Below are positions 43,220 through 53,614 of a stretch of DNA of 64,000 nucleotides, one piece after another. How positions within the stretch are numbered: position 1 is the stretch's first letter; every line of letters begins with the position of its first letter. The position numbers were made by a program, and so were the translations under genes. Source of the stretch: Eubacterium sp. AF16-48 (GTDB lineage Bacteria; Bacillota; Clostridia; Lachnospirales; Lachnospiraceae); NCBI RefSeq assembly GCF_003479405.1, contig NZ_QUHB01000001.1, positions 62,001-126,000 of the forward strand, in the 5' to 3' direction. A model generated the notes under the pieces. It was not told where the DNA came from. It saw only the letters and a list, made by a program, of their open reading frames with translations, and searched no databases.

Positions 43220-43825
43220 ATGATAGCGATACTAGACTACGATGCGGGAAATATACGAAGTGTTGAAAAGGCATTTCAGTATTTAGGTGAAGAAACAGTT
43301 CTCTCAAGAGATCGCGATGAAATTTTATCCGCTGATAAAGTGGTTTTGCCGGGAGTAGGAGCTTTCGGTGATGCAATGAATAAACTTAAGGATTATAATC
43401 TGGTAAATACCATATATGATGTGGTAGATAAAAAAATACCATTTTTAGGGATTTGTTTAGGGCTACAGTTATTATTTGAAAGTAGTGATGAAACACCGGG
43501 AGTCAGTGGCTTGGGAATTTTACCGGGAAATATTTTAAGAATACCGGATAAGCCGGGATATAAGATTCCACATATTGGCTGGAATTCACTGGAACTTACA
43601 AATAATGGAAGATTATTTGACGGTGTTGCAGAAAATGCATATGTTTATTTTGTTCATTCTTATTATCTAAAGGCAAGGGATGAGGAAATGGTTAAGGCAA
43701 GTACGGAATATGTTACCCATATTCATGCATCAGTTGAAAAGGACAATGTTTTCGCCTGCCAGTTTCATCCTGAAAAAAGCGGAGACGTAGGTCTTAAGAT
43801 TTTATCAAATTTTGCAAAACTTTAG
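43220..43825 (+). CDS. hisH: Imidazole glycerol phosphate synthase, glutamine amidotransferase subunit
   Basis: A 201-residue class I amidotransferase with the nucleophile Cys79 in FLGICLGLQLLFESS and the catalytic His/Glu in CQFHPEKSG. It supplies ammonia to HisF for imidazole glycerol phosphate formation in histidine synthesis. hisF is 18 nt downstream. No other his gene is in the window, so the pair is split from the rest of the pathway. Confidence 0.96.
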   Translation: MIAILDYDAGNIRSVEKAFQYLGEETVLSRDRDEILSADKVVLPGVGAFGDAMNKLKDYNLVNTIYDVVDKKIPFLGICLGLQLLFESSDETPGVSGLGILPGNILRIPDKPGYKIPHIGWNSLELTNNGRLFDGVAENAYVYFVHSYYLKARDEEMVKASTEYVTHIHASVEKDNVFACQFHPEKSGDVGLKILSNFAKL

Positions 43826-43843
43826 TACGGATTGGAGAATGAT

Positions 43844-44605
43844 ATGCATACAAAAAGAATTATTCCATGTCTGGATGTAAATAACAACAGGGTGGTTAAG
43901 GGAACAAATTTTGTTAATTTAAGAGATGCCGGAGACCCCGTGGAGGTGGCAAAGGCGTACAATAAGGCAGGAGCTGACGAACTGGTTTTTTTAGATATTA
44001 CAGCTTCAAGTGACCATAGAAAAACAGTTGTGGACATGGTTAGAAAGGTTGCTGAGCAGGTTTTTATTCCTTTTACAGTTGGTGGAGGAATAAGAACAGT
44101 TGATGATTTTAAGGCTTTATTAAGGGAAGGCGCAGACAAAATCTCTATTAACTCATCAGCCATTATGAATCCTAATCTTATAAGCGAGGCGGCAGATAAG
44201 TTTGGCAGTCAGTGTGTGGTGGTGGCAATTGATGCCAAAAGAAGAGAAGACGGCTCAGGTTGGAATATATACAAAAACGGTGGTCGTGTTGATATGGGAA
44301 TGGACGCCGTGGAATGGGCGATGAAAGCAGACCGTTTAGGCGCAGGGGAAATTCTCCTAACAAGTATGGACTGTGATGGAGTAAAAAAAGGTTATGATAT
44401 TGAACTGACAAAAATTATTGCAGATAATGTTTCTATTCCGGTTATTGCATCAGGTGGTGCCGGAAGTAAGGAGCACTTTTATGATGCTCTTACTACAGGT
44501 CATGCAGATGCAGCATTGGCAGCATCGCTGTTTCATTATAAGGAATTGGAAATAATGGATTTGAAGCATTATCTTGATGAAAAAGGAGTGTCTGTGAGAA
44601 TCTGA
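43844..44605 (+). CDS. hisF: Imidazole glycerol phosphate synthase, cyclase subunit
   Basis: A 253-residue TIM barrel: [20 protein letters not shown] with the catalytic Asp, [20 protein letters not shown] with the second catalytic Asp, [15 protein letters not shown] and [12 protein letters not shown]. The start is ATG 43844 after GGAGA; an in-frame TTG 12 nt upstream overlaps the ribosome binding site. Length is canonical. Functions with HisH. Confidence 0.96.
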   Translation: MHTKRIIPCLDVNNNRVVKGTNFVNLRDAGDPVEVAKAYNKAGADELVFLDITASSDHRKTVVDMVRKVAEQVFIPFTVGGGIRTVDDFKALLREGADKISINSSAIMNPNLISEAADKFGSQCVVVAIDAKRREDGSGWNIYKNGGRVDMGMDAVEWAMKADRLGAGEILLTSMDCDGVKKGYDIELTKIIADNVSIPVIASGGAGSKEHFYDALTTGHADAALAASLFHYKELEIMDLKHYLDEKGVSVRI

Positions 44606-44633
44606 TAATTTTAGGTTATACAGCAGAAAAATC

Positions 44634-45509
44634 ATGAAGTATTATTTTATTATTAATCCTAAAAGTGGAAAAATAGATAAGAGCCGGATTGAAAAAAACA
44701 TAAGGGAAGCCTGTATTGTAAGGGAAATTCCTTATGAAATTATATACACATCAAGGAAAGGCGAGGCAAAGAAAATGGCATCTCAGATTCCTGACGAAGA
44801 GTGTGTAATTTTTTCAGTTGGTGGTGACGGAAGTCTTAACGAGGTTTTAAACGGTATTGTAGGCTCAAAAAATAAGATTCTTGGGAATATACCTACAGGT
44901 AGTGGAAATGATTTTGATAAGACATTAAGAAATTTTGAGTCAGGAATTCATTACATTGATTTAGGCAAAATTAACAGCCATTATTTTATTAATTTAGCAT
45001 GTGTGGGACTGGATGCAGATGTGGCAAATAATGTGTCAGTAATTCGGAATAAAAAGTGGGTTCCGGTAAGTCAGAGATATAATGTAAGTCTTGTATACAC
45101 TTATTTTAAGTACAAATTTAAGAAACTTACGATATCAATGGGTGAAACAACGGTAAGTAATTATTGCACTATTTTTGCAGTGTGCAACGGACAATATTAT
45201 GGCGGAGGTTTTAGAATTGCTCCTCATGCCATATTAGATGATGGAATGTTTGATATTTATGTTGTGGAAAAAATGTCTAAGATTAAAATATTGCCTGTGC
45301 TTTTAAAATTAATCCGGGGAAAACATGAAAATGACAAGGCTATTAAGAAATATAAAGATTCAAAGATTACGGTAGATTGTGAGGAACCTTACACATTTAA
45401 TGTGGATGGAGAAATGCTTACTTCAAAACATTTTGAATTGGAAATAGATAAAAGAGCAGTACAGGTTTTTAATGACAGATTGTTTATTAACGAAATTTTG
45501 GAAAAATAG
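44634..45509 (+). CDS. Diacylglycerol kinase-family lipid kinase (YegS/DgkB-like)
   Basis: 291 residues: NPKSGK near the N-terminus, GGDGSLNEVLNGIVG (nucleotide loop), IPTGSGNDFDKTL and the C-terminal DGMFDIYVVEKM and NVDGEMLTS segments. The family phosphorylates diacylglycerol or related lipids. The ribosome binding site is weak. It probably belongs to the same transcript as hisHF. Confidence 0.88.
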   Translation: MKYYFIINPKSGKIDKSRIEKNIREACIVREIPYEIIYTSRKGEAKKMASQIPDEECVIFSVGGDGSLNEVLNGIVGSKNKILGNIPTGSGNDFDKTLRNFESGIHYIDLGKINSHYFINLACVGLDADVANNVSVIRNKKWVPVSQRYNVSLVYTYFKYKFKKLTISMGETTVSNYCTIFAVCNGQYYGGGFRIAPHAILDDGMFDIYVVEKMSKIKILPVLLKLIRGKHENDKAIKKYKDSKITVDCEEPYTFNVDGEMLTSKHFELEIDKRAVQVFNDRLFINEILEK

Positions 45510-45616
45510 GTATTAAAAATTGTTTTGGTCAGATACAAAGATAAGCATTAAAATTCCGGAAATCTGACATGAAAATGGAAAAATTGTTTTGAAATTAGAT
45601 ATAAGGAGATAGAAAT

Positions 45617-46291
45617 ATGGGAATGATTACTAATGACTGGGTAGAACCCTTATCTACGGAATTTAGAAAGCCATATTATAAAGATTTATATAATTTCGTA
45701 AGGGACGAATATAGTAAGACAATAGTATACCCACCGGCGGATGATATTTTTAACGCATTTCATTTCACACCACTTAAGGATGTGAAAGTTTTACTGTTGG
45801 GGCAGGATCCGTATCATAATGTTAATCAGGCCCATGGTTTGTCTTTTTCAGTATTGCCGGGAAATGACATTCCTCCATCACTTGTAAATATTTATAAGGA
45901 ATTGCATGATGACTTGGGATGTTATATCCCTAATAACGGATATTTAAAAAAATGGGCTGACCAGGGTGTTTTGCTGTTAAACACTGTTTTAACTGTCAGG
46001 GCACATCAGGCAAATTCCCATCAGGGACATGGCTGGGAAATGTTTACAGATGCAGTTATACAGGCTGTAAATGCACAGGACAGACCTATTGTATATTTTC
46101 TGTGGGGAACACCTGCAAGACGTAAGAAGGCAATGCTTACCAATCCTAAGCATTTAATTTTAGAAGCACCACATCCAAGTCCGTTGTCTGCATATCGTGG
46201 ATTCTTTGGATGCAAACACTTTAGCAAGGCAAATGAATTTTTGGTAGCCAATGGGGTGGAGCCGATAGACTGGCAGATTGAGAATATATAG
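45617..46291 (+). CDS. ung: Uracil-DNA glycosylase (family 1)
   Basis: A 224-residue family 1 UDG with the catalytic Asp64 in LLGQDPYHN, GLSFSV, LLNTVLTVR and the minor-groove motif HPSPLSAYRGFFGC. It removes uracil from DNA to start base excision repair. Start after AAGGAG. A bidirectional terminator lies about 90 nt downstream. Confidence 0.97.
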   Translation: MGMITNDWVEPLSTEFRKPYYKDLYNFVRDEYSKTIVYPPADDIFNAFHFTPLKDVKVLLLGQDPYHNVNQAHGLSFSVLPGNDIPPSLVNIYKELHDDLGCYIPNNGYLKKWADQGVLLLNTVLTVRAHQANSHQGHGWEMFTDAVIQAVNAQDRPIVYFLWGTPARRKKAMLTNPKHLILEAPHPSPLSAYRGFFGCKHFSKANEFLVANGVEPIDWQIENI

Positions 46292-46602
46292 GGAATGATA
46301 TATTAATTATGAAAATAATGAGTTTGAGTATTGGAAATACAAAATTGTAGAGAAGTTAGTTATAAATATGATTATAAGTAAAAAGCAGATTGTTCTATGT
46401 GTAATAGAAAAATCTGCTTTTTTATGCGATTTGCTTTGTTACAAGCCGAAAAAGAGACAATTTGCGCTAGAATGTTGCAGAGAAATCACTAATTCCACAG
46501 CCACAAAATTTAAAAAACATCAAAATCCACAGCTATAAGATTAAAAACATCAAACATATATTCACAAAATCGTGCTCACCCAAAAAACATTCCTACCGGA
46601 AC
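46292..46602. other. Non-coding gap between convergent ung and the ASKHA gene
   Basis: It holds a bidirectional terminator (46381-46424) and an imperfect tandem duplication of about 32 bp (46492-46523 and 46524-46555, both with TCCACAG and AAAAACATCAAA). I see no gene in it. Confidence 0.6.
46381..46424. terminator. Bidirectional terminator between ung and the convergent ASKHA gene
   Basis: AAAAAGCAGATTGTTCTAT pairs with ATAGAAAAATCTGCTTTTTT around GTGTA, with an A-run before and a T-run after the stem. Confidence 0.88.
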
Positions 46603-49600
46603 TTACTTAACTTTGCCTTTTTCCGTTTCTTCCTGGTTTTTTAAGCGCTTGTTAGCTGTAGCAAGCATTAACTTGATTCGGTTAAGCTGGTTTACTTCGC
46701 TGGCACCAGGGTCATAATCCACAGCTACAATATTAGCATCAGGATTCATGGCTCGAAGCTTTTTAATAACACCTTTACCTACAATATGGTTTGGCAGGCA
46801 GGCAAATGGCTGGGTACAAATAATATTAGGTACACCATCATGAATAAGGTGAAGCATTTCACCTGTCAGGAACCAACCTTCACCGGTTTGGTTACCAATG
46901 GAAACAACCTTTTCTGCCATTTCACTCATTTCCCAAATATCAGAAGTAGGAGTGAAATGCTTACTCTTAATAAGAGCCTTCTTGGCAGAGCCTCTCATCC
47001 ATTCAAGAGCTTTAATACCTAAATTATTAATGTAAACAGATTTTTTGCTAAAGCCTAACTTTTCATACTTAAATGTAGCATTTCTAAATCCGTAAAGGAA
47101 GAAATCCACAAGGTCAGGCATAACAGCCTCAGCACCTTCAGATTCAAGTAAGTTAACCAAATCATTGTTGGCAGTAGGAGAGAACTTAACTAAAATTTCA
47201 CCTACAATACCAACTCTTGGCTTTTTGATATCCATGACAGGTATGGCATCAAATTCCTCAACAATTTTCTTCATATTCTTGCGGAAACGATGAATGCCAA
47301 AATGTTTATCGGATAATTCTTTACATAATTTATATTCCCATTTTTTATGAAGGGCGTCAGTTTCACCTGCGTTTACTTCATATGGACGGGTGCGATATAC
47401 AACTCTCATAAACAAATCACCATACATGGCAGCTTCAACTGCTTTTACGGCAAAGAGAGGAGTAATCTTAAAGCCACTGTTAGTTTCAATTCCCGTAAAG
47501 CTTAAGGACAAAACAGGAATATGCCCCATGCCGGCTTTTTCCAATGCACGCCTAATGAAACCAATATAGTTTGTAGCACGACAGCCACCACCGGTCTGGG
47601 TGATAATAACCGCTGTCTTATTCAAATCATATTTACCTGAAAGCAACGCTTCCATAATCTGTCCAACAACAATAAGTGAAGGATAGCAGGCATCATTATT
47701 AACATATTTAAGTCCTACATCAATACAGGACTTGTTACTTGGCATTACTTCAAAATTGTATCCACATGAATTAAGGGCGGATTCAAGCATTTTGAAGTGA
47801 ATAGGACTCATCTGAGGACAAAGAATAGTATATTTGTCATCATACATCTGCTTTGTAAATTCAACCTTGTTAATTGATGAAGGCTGAATTGTTCTCTCAA
47901 AATGATTTTCATTGCGAACTCTGATAGCAGCAAGAAGAGAACGGATTCTGATTCTTGCAGCACCTAGATTGTTTACTTCGTCAATTTTTAAAACAGTATA
48001 TATTTTTCCTGACTTAGTCAATATGTCACTGACACAGTCAGTAGTTACAGCATCAAGACCACATCCGAAACTGTTAAGCTGAACTAAATCCAAATCATCA
48101 CGGGTCTTAACATAGTTGGCAGCTTTGTAAAGTCTTGAATGATACATCCACTGGTCAGATACGATTAAAGGTCTTTCCACATCAGCTAAATGTGAAATGG
48201 AATCCTCAGTTAAAACTGCAAGGCCATAGGAATTAATCATTTCAGGAATACCATGGTTGATTTCCGGGTCGATGTGATATGGACGACCGGCAAGAACAAT
48301 GCCACGTTTGCCTGTTTCTTCCATATACTTTAATGTTTCTTCACCCTTTTTAGCCATATCAGATCTAGAAGCAAGTAATTCCTCCCATGCCAGATGAGCA
48401 GCATTCTTAATATCTGTCTCACTAATGCCAAATGCCTTGGTAAATTCCTCAACTAATCGTGAAGTGATGGTATCCTCATTAGTCAGTGCCATAAAAGGAT
48501 TCATAAAATTAATGTCAGGGTCATTTAATTCCTCAACATTATTTTTTATATTTTCTGCATAGGATGTAACAATTGGACAATTGTAATGATTGTTGGCATC
48601 AGGAGTTTCATTTCTCTCGTACGGAATACAAGGATAGAAAATAAATTTAGCTCCGTTTTGAAGCAACCATGCAATATGACCATGAGCAAGTTTCGCCGGA
48701 TAACACTCTGATTCACTAGGAATGGATTCAATTCCCATTTCATAAATCTTATGGGATGAAACAGGTGAAAGCATAACACTAAATCCTAAATTTTTGAAGA
48801 ATGTTGCCCAAAATGGAAAATTCTCATACATATTTAAAACACGTGGAATACCAACTACACCCCGTGGAGCCTTGTCAGCATCAAGAGGTTCGTAATCAAA
48901 TATTCTGTGCATCTTATATTCAAAAAGGTTAGGAATGTTTTCCTTGTTTTTCTGACCACCGATACCCTTTTCACATCTGTTACCACTTATGAAACGACGA
49001 CCGTCGGAAAACTTATTAATTGTTAAAAGACATGAATTGGTACAACCTTTACATCTCGTCATGGAAGTTTCATAAGAAAAAGCTTCAAGCTGTGACAAAT
49101 TGAGCATGGTTGTTTCTTCACCTTTGTAACGTTCTCTTGCAATAAGGGCAGCACCGAAAGCACCCATAATACCTGCAATATCAGGTCTGATAGCCTTACA
49201 GTCAGCAACCTTCTCAAAAGCTCTAAGGACGGCATTATTGTAGAAAGTACCACCCTGAACTACGATTTTACGTCCCAGGTCTTTAGCATCAGTAATTTTA
49301 ATAACCTTATACAAGGCATTTTTTATTACGGAATAAGCAAGCCCTGCTGAAATATCGGCAACACTGGCACCTTCCTTTTGGGCCTGCTTAACATTTGAAT
49401 TCATAAATACGGTACATCTCGTTCCCAAATCAGTAGGATTAGAAGCAAACAAGGCTTCCTTTGCAAAATCCTGTACACTGTAATTTAATGACTTGGCAAA
49501 GGTTTCAATGAAAGAACCGCAGCCTGATGAGCAGGCTTCATTTAACTGAACACTGTCAACAGAATTATTCTTTATTTTGATACATTTCATATCCTGACCG

Positions 49601-50865
49601 CCAATATCTAAAATGCAGTCAACCTGTGGCTCAAAAAATGCTGCAGCATAATAATGGGCAACAGTTTCAACCTCACCTTCATCTAAAAGCAGTGCAGCCT
49701 TAATTAAAGCCTCACCATAACCTGTAGAACATGAGCGGACAATCTTAGCATCGTCAGGAAGACTTTTATAAATATCTTTTACTGCCTCAATAATGGTTGC
49801 CAAAGGATTTCCATTGTTGCCACTGTAATATGAGTACAGTAAAGTACCGTCTTCACCGACTAAAGCAGCTTTGGTTGTAGTAGAACCTGAATCGATTCCT
49901 AAGTAACAATTGCCTGTATATGTAGTAAGGTCACCTTTCTTTACAGTAGCTTTATTATGTCTTTCTATAAATTTATTGTATTCATTTTCGTTGTTAAAAA
50001 GAGGGTCTAAACGCTTGATTTCCATAGACATCCGGACACCCTTTGAAAGCTGCTCATACAAATCAGAAATATTAATTCTTACATTTGGATTGTGATTAAG
50101 GGCAGCGCCTGTAGCAGCAAAAAGATGTGAATGCTGTGGTGCTACAATATGTTCATCATCAAGTTTCAGAGTTCTGATAAATGCATTTCTAAGCTCCGGC
50201 AGGAAATGTAATGGACCACCTAAAAATGCAACGGTTCCTCTAATTGGTTTTCCGCATGCAAGACCGGAAATAGTCTGATTAACAACGGCCTGAAAAATAG
50301 AAGCTGCCAGATCTTCCTTTGTGGCACCTTCATTAATAAGAGGCTGAATATCTGTCTTGGCAAAAACACCACATCTTGCAGCAATAGGATATATAGCCTG
50401 ATAATTTTTTGCGTATTCGTTTAAACCTGAGGCATCAGTTTGTAAAAGAGAAGCCATCTGGTCAATAAAAGAACCTGTACCACCGGCACAGATACCGTTC
50501 ATTCGCTGTTCAATACCGTTAGTGAAATATATAATTTTGGCATCCTCGCCACCTAACTCAATGGCAACATCAGTTTGAGGTGCATAATCCTCAAGGGCAG
50601 AAGCAACTGCCACAACCTCCTGAACAAATGGAACTTTAAGATGGTTAGACAAAGCAAGACCACCGGAGCCTGTAATCATAGGGGCAAGTTCCACATTTCC
50701 TAATTGTGATTGTGCTTTCTTTAACAGTGAAGCAAGGGTTTCCTGAATATTAGCATAATGTCTTTCATAATCTGAAAACACCATATTTTTATTCTGGTCT
50801 AATATGGCAATTTTAACTGTAGTAGAGCCAATATCAATACCCAGAGTGTAATAATTATTATCCAT
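46603..50865 (-). CDS. Giant acyl-CoA dehydratase activase-related protein (two ASKHA domains, DUF2229, dehydratase-like)
   Basis: 1420 residues. Two BadF/BcrAD-type ATPase domains come first: [13 protein letters not shown]...[10 protein letters not shown]...[10 protein letters not shown] (about 5-275) and [13 protein letters not shown]...[10 protein letters not shown]...[10 protein letters not shown] (about 325-590); the Cys residues in these loops bind the bridging [4Fe-4S] cluster in HgdC-type activators. A linker with CKGCTNSC follows, then DUF2229 ([19 protein letters not shown]) and a C-terminal 2-hydroxyacyl-CoA dehydratase-like half. HgdC activators energise electrons for radical dehydratases; the true substrate of this fused class is unknown. 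The start follows GGAGG on the minus strand. It stands alone. Confidence 0.88.
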   Translation of the reverse strand: MDNNYYTLGIDIGSTTVKIAILDQNKNMVFSDYERHYANIQETLASLLKKAQSQLGNVELAPMITGSGGLALSNHLKVPFVQEVVAVASALEDYAPQTDVAIELGGEDAKIIYFTNGIEQRMNGICAGGTGSFIDQMASLLQTDASGLNEYAKNYQAIYPIAARCGVFAKTDIQPLINEGATKEDLAASIFQAVVNQTISGLACGKPIRGTVAFLGGPLHFLPELRNAFIRTLKLDDEHIVAPQHSHLFAATGAALNHNPNVRINISDLYEQLSKGVRMSMEIKRLDPLFNNENEYNKFIERHNKATVKKGDLTTYTGNCYLGIDSGSTTTKAALVGEDGTLLYSYYSGNNGNPLATIIEAVKDIYKSLPDDAKIVRSCSTGYGEALIKAALLLDEGEVETVAHYYAAAFFEPQVDCILDIGGQDMKCIKIKNNSVDSVQLNEACSSGCGSFIETFAKSLNYSVQDFAKEALFASNPTDLGTRCTVFMNSNVKQAQKEGASVADISAGLAYSVIKNALYKVIKITDAKDLGRKIVVQGGTFYNNAVLRAFEKVADCKAIRPDIAGIMGAFGAALIARERYKGEETTMLNLSQLEAFSYETSMTRCKGCTNSCLLTINKFSDGRRFISGNRCEKGIGGQKNKENIPNLFEYKMHRIFDYEPLDADKAPRGVVGIPRVLNMYENFPFWATFFKNLGFSVMLSPVSSHKIYEMGIESIPSESECYPAKLAHGHIAWLLQNGAKFIFYPCIPYERNETPDANNHYNCPIVTSYAENIKNNVEELNDPDINFMNPFMALTNEDTITSRLVEEFTKAFGISETDIKNAAHLAWEELLASRSDMAKKGEETLKYMEETGKRGIVLAGRPYHIDPEINHGIPEMINSYGLAVLTEDSISHLADVERPLIVSDQWMYHSRLYKAANYVKTRDDLDLVQLNSFGCGLDAVTTDCVSDILTKSGKIYTVLKIDEVNNLGAARIRIRSLLAAIRVRNENHFERTIQPSSINKVEFTKQMYDDKYTILCPQMSPIHFKMLESALNSCGYNFEVMPSNKSCIDVGLKYVNNDACYPSLIVVGQIMEALLSGKYDLNKTAVIITQTGGGCRATNYIGFIRRALEKAGMGHIPVLSLSFTGIETNSGFKITPLFAVKAVEAAMYGDLFMRVVYRTRPYEVNAGETDALHKKWEYKLCKELSDKHFGIHRFRKNMKKIVEEFDAIPVMDIKKPRVGIVGEILVKFSPTANNDLVNLLESEGAEAVMPDLVDFFLYGFRNATFKYEKLGFSKKSVYINNLGIKALEWMRGSAKKALIKSKHFTPTSDIWEMSEMAEKVVSIGNQTGEGWFLTGEMLHLIHDGVPNIICTQPFACLPNHIVGKGVIKKLRAMNPDANIVAVDYDPGASEVNQLNRIKLMLATANKRLKNQEETEKGKVK

Positions 50866-50952
50866 TTAATCCTCCAATTAATTCATATAAAAATGCCTAA
50901 ATAAGACATAAATAGTCTAAAATATTGAAAATAATTCTCAAAACGACTTCCT

Positions 50953-50981
50953 ATTATAATATAAATACATGAAAAAAACAA
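50953..50981 (-). promoter_or_regulatory. Candidate promoter of the ASKHA gene
   Basis: Minus strand TTGTTT (50981-50976), 17 nt, TATAAT (50958-50953), about 90 nt upstream of the start. Confidence 0.45.
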
Positions 50982-51064
50982 CTAAACTATATTATGTGGG
51001 TGAGTATAAATAATGAATTTTTGGTGAAATGTATAAAATATATTAATACAAAGTATAAAGTAGT

Positions 51065-51093
51065 TTGACAAACACAGGTGTAGAATTTATACT
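51065..51093 (+). promoter_or_regulatory. Promoter of the rhomboid-like gene and likely malQ
   Basis: Consensus TTGACA (51065-51070), 17 nt, TATACT (51088-51093), 49 nt before the start codon. Confidence 0.75.
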
Positions 51094-51142
51094 GTAATTT
51101 GGATTATAGAAAAGATTAACATATTAGACAGGAGCATTTTAT

Positions 51143-52072
51143 ATGGCATCAAATTTTGAGAGAAAATATGGAAAATATGCAATAAAAAATTTGTCAGTAT
51201 ATTTGATTGTGGCCTATATCATCGGGTATATGTTACAGATAATAAGCCCGGAAATATCGGCATTTCTGGCATTTAATCCCTACTGGATATTCAGGGGACA
51301 GGTGTGGAGAATATTCACATGGATTTTAATGCCACCGGAACAGCTTTCCATATTTACAATTATCATGCTTTTACTGTACTACCAGTTAGGTCAGGGGTTA
51401 GAAAGAGCATGGGGAACTTACAGATACAATGTATTTATTTTTTCGGGATTTATATTTACCATATTAGGTGCTTTGGTATTATATGGAATTTTAATGGGAA
51501 TGGTATATTTTGGCATACTTCCAACATCTGCGTTTAGTGAAATGACAGCTTATGGAATATCAGATTATACCTACTATTTTGGAGCAGTGTTTGGAAGCTG
51601 CGTAAGCACTTATTATGTTAATATGTCAATTTTTCTGGCATTTGCGGCAACATATCCGGAGGAGCAGCTGCTATTGTATTTTATTATCCCAATAAAGATT
51701 AAATGGATGGGATATTTATATGGAGCCTTTCTTTTAGTTGATATTTTTGATGCATTTAAGAATAATACAACAGTTGTGGCAATAGTTATTACGGTACTAA
51801 TTGTTGTATCACTTCTTAACTTCTTGATTTACTGGTTAAAAACACGAAATAAAAGCAGGTTTAATCCTAAACAGGTAAAAAGAAGACATGAATACAGGCA
51901 GTCGGTACGTCAGGCAAGACCTGTAAAGCATGAAAATGGAGCACTTCATAAGTGCTATATATGTGGAAGAACAGAGTTAGATGACCCTAATCTTACTTTT
52001 AGATATTGTTCAAAGTGCAGTGGAAATAAGGAATATTGTCAGGATCATCTTTTTACTCACGAACATAAATAA
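51143..52072 (+). CDS. Rhomboid-fold pseudoprotease with C-terminal zinc ribbon
   Basis: 309 residues, about six membrane helices. Rhomboid landmarks are VWRIFTW (loop 1), the LGQGLERAWGTYRYN segment and IPIKIKWMGYLYG after helix 4. The catalytic GxSG is absent: the matching place reads YVNMSIFLAFA, and no histidine occurs in the last helices, so proteolysis is not expected. A cytoplasmic tail ends with CYICGRT...RYCSKCSG...YCQDH, a zinc-ribbon-like set of cysteines and histidines. Function unknown; membrane-protein binding is plausible. Start after GACAGGAG. malQ begins 14 nt downstream. Confidence 0.8.
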   Translation: MASNFERKYGKYAIKNLSVYLIVAYIIGYMLQIISPEISAFLAFNPYWIFRGQVWRIFTWILMPPEQLSIFTIIMLLLYYQLGQGLERAWGTYRYNVFIFSGFIFTILGALVLYGILMGMVYFGILPTSAFSEMTAYGISDYTYYFGAVFGSCVSTYYVNMSIFLAFAATYPEEQLLLYFIIPIKIKWMGYLYGAFLLVDIFDAFKNNTTVVAIVITVLIVVSLLNFLIYWLKTRNKSRFNPKQVKRRHEYRQSVRQARPVKHENGALHKCYICGRTELDDPNLTFRYCSKCSGNKEYCQDHLFTHEHK

Positions 52073-52086
52073 AGGGAAGGAATAAA

Positions 52087-53580
52087 ATGCAGGAAAATTT
52101 TAGCAGAAGCGCCGGAATTTTAATGCCGGTTAGCAGTTTACCGTCACCGTACGGTATAGGAACCTTTGGAAAAAGTGCATACGAATTTGTGGATAATCTT
52201 GTAATGGCAAGACAGAAATACTGGCAGGTATTGCCTCTTGGTCCTACAAGCTATGGGGACAGTCCTTATGCATCGTTTTCGGCATTTGCCGGAAATCCTT
52301 ATTTTATCGACCTTGATATGCTTATTGAAGAGGAACTTTTAACAAGAGAATACGTTGAAAGTTTCAGATGGAATATGGAAGAACAGTATGTAGATTATGG
52401 AATGATGTATAATTCAAGATTTACTGTTTTAAGAGAGGCATATCATAACAGCAAGCATTTGGGAACAGAGGAATATCAGGACTTCTTAGAAGAAAATGAG
52501 TACTGGCTTGATGGATATTGTCTATATTGTGCATGTAAAAAGAAATTCAATTACATGGCATGGCAAAGCTGGGATGATGATATTAAATTCAGAAAAGAAA
52601 AGGCTTTACAGCTATATAAAGAGGAATTAGCTGAAGAAATAGATTACTACAGATTTATTCAGTTTATGTTTTATAAGCAGTGGAATAAGTTAAAAGAATA
52701 TGCCAACGGAAAGGGAATTGAAATTATTGGAGATATCCCTATTTATGTAGCAATGGATTCTGCTGATGTGTGGCAGAATCCGGAAGTATTCCAGTTAGAC
52801 GAAGATTTAGAACCAAAGAAAGTGGCAGGGGTTCCACCTGATGCTTTTTCTGAGACAGGTCAAAGATGGGGAAATCCTCTTTATGACTGGGATAAAATCA
52901 AAAAAGATGACTTTAGCTGGTGGCGAAAGAGAATGGAACATTCAGCAAATCTTTATGATGTTATCCGTATTGACCATTTTATAGGAACGGTTAAGTATTA
53001 TGCCATTCCTGCTGAGGATAATGACGCAAGAAACGGTAAGTGGTGTAAGGGACCGGGAATGGATTTAATTAAGGCAATCGATGAATCCATTAACGGTAAA
53101 AGCATAATTGCAGAAGACTTAGGCGTTAAAATGCCTGAGGTTGTGGAAGTGCTGGAAAAGTCAGGGTATCCGGGAATGAAAGTACTGGAATTTGCCTTTG
53201 ACGGAGATAGAAAAAATGACCATCTTCCTTATAACTGGATTCCAAATGTTGTGGCATATGGAGGAACCCATGACAATGATACTTTGGTTGGGTATTTTTC
53301 AGGAATGCAGCACTGGGAATTAGGCTACATAAGGGAATATATGGAATGCAGAAACGGAAGTATAGAAGATTTAGTTGACAAAGTTTTTAAAACAGCATAT
53401 GAAAGCGTTGCAAATCTTGTTATATTCCAGATGCAGGACGTACTTAAGGTAGGTCATATTGGCAGAATGAATCTGCCGTCATCTATGGGGACAAATTGGA
53501 GATGGAGAATGTTAAATGGACAATTTAGCCATGATAAAATCGAAAGATTAAGATACTTATGCGATATTTATGGCAGATAA
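52087..53580 (+). CDS. malQ: 4-alpha-glucanotransferase (amylomaltase, GH77)
   Basis: A 497-residue GH77 enzyme: RSAGILMPVSSLPSPYGIGTFG, WQVLPLGPTSYGDSPY, IIGDIPIYVAMDSADVW, VIRIDHFIG (nucleophile Asp), IIAEDLGVKMPEV (acid/base Glu) and AYGGTHDNDTLVGYF. It transfers alpha-1,4-glucan segments and so links maltooligosaccharide use with glycogen turnover. Start after GGAAGG. Confidence 0.97.
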   Translation: MQENFSRSAGILMPVSSLPSPYGIGTFGKSAYEFVDNLVMARQKYWQVLPLGPTSYGDSPYASFSAFAGNPYFIDLDMLIEEELLTREYVESFRWNMEEQYVDYGMMYNSRFTVLREAYHNSKHLGTEEYQDFLEENEYWLDGYCLYCACKKKFNYMAWQSWDDDIKFRKEKALQLYKEELAEEIDYYRFIQFMFYKQWNKLKEYANGKGIEIIGDIPIYVAMDSADVWQNPEVFQLDEDLEPKKVAGVPPDAFSETGQRWGNPLYDWDKIKKDDFSWWRKRMEHSANLYDVIRIDHFIGTVKYYAIPAEDNDARNGKWCKGPGMDLIKAIDESINGKSIIAEDLGVKMPEVVEVLEKSGYPGMKVLEFAFDGDRKNDHLPYNWIPNVVAYGGTHDNDTLVGYFSGMQHWELGYIREYMECRNGSIEDLVDKVFKTAYESVANLVIFQMQDVLKVGHIGRMNLPSSMGTNWRWRMLNGQFSHDKIERLRYLCDIYGR

Positions 53581-53614
53581 ATAAACACAAAAAAAGATAC
53601 CAGGAGGACTGAAA

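Noticed and set aside
53581..53614. Lysine riboswitch or T-box before lysA
   Set aside because: The gap after malQ is only 34 nt, too short for either.
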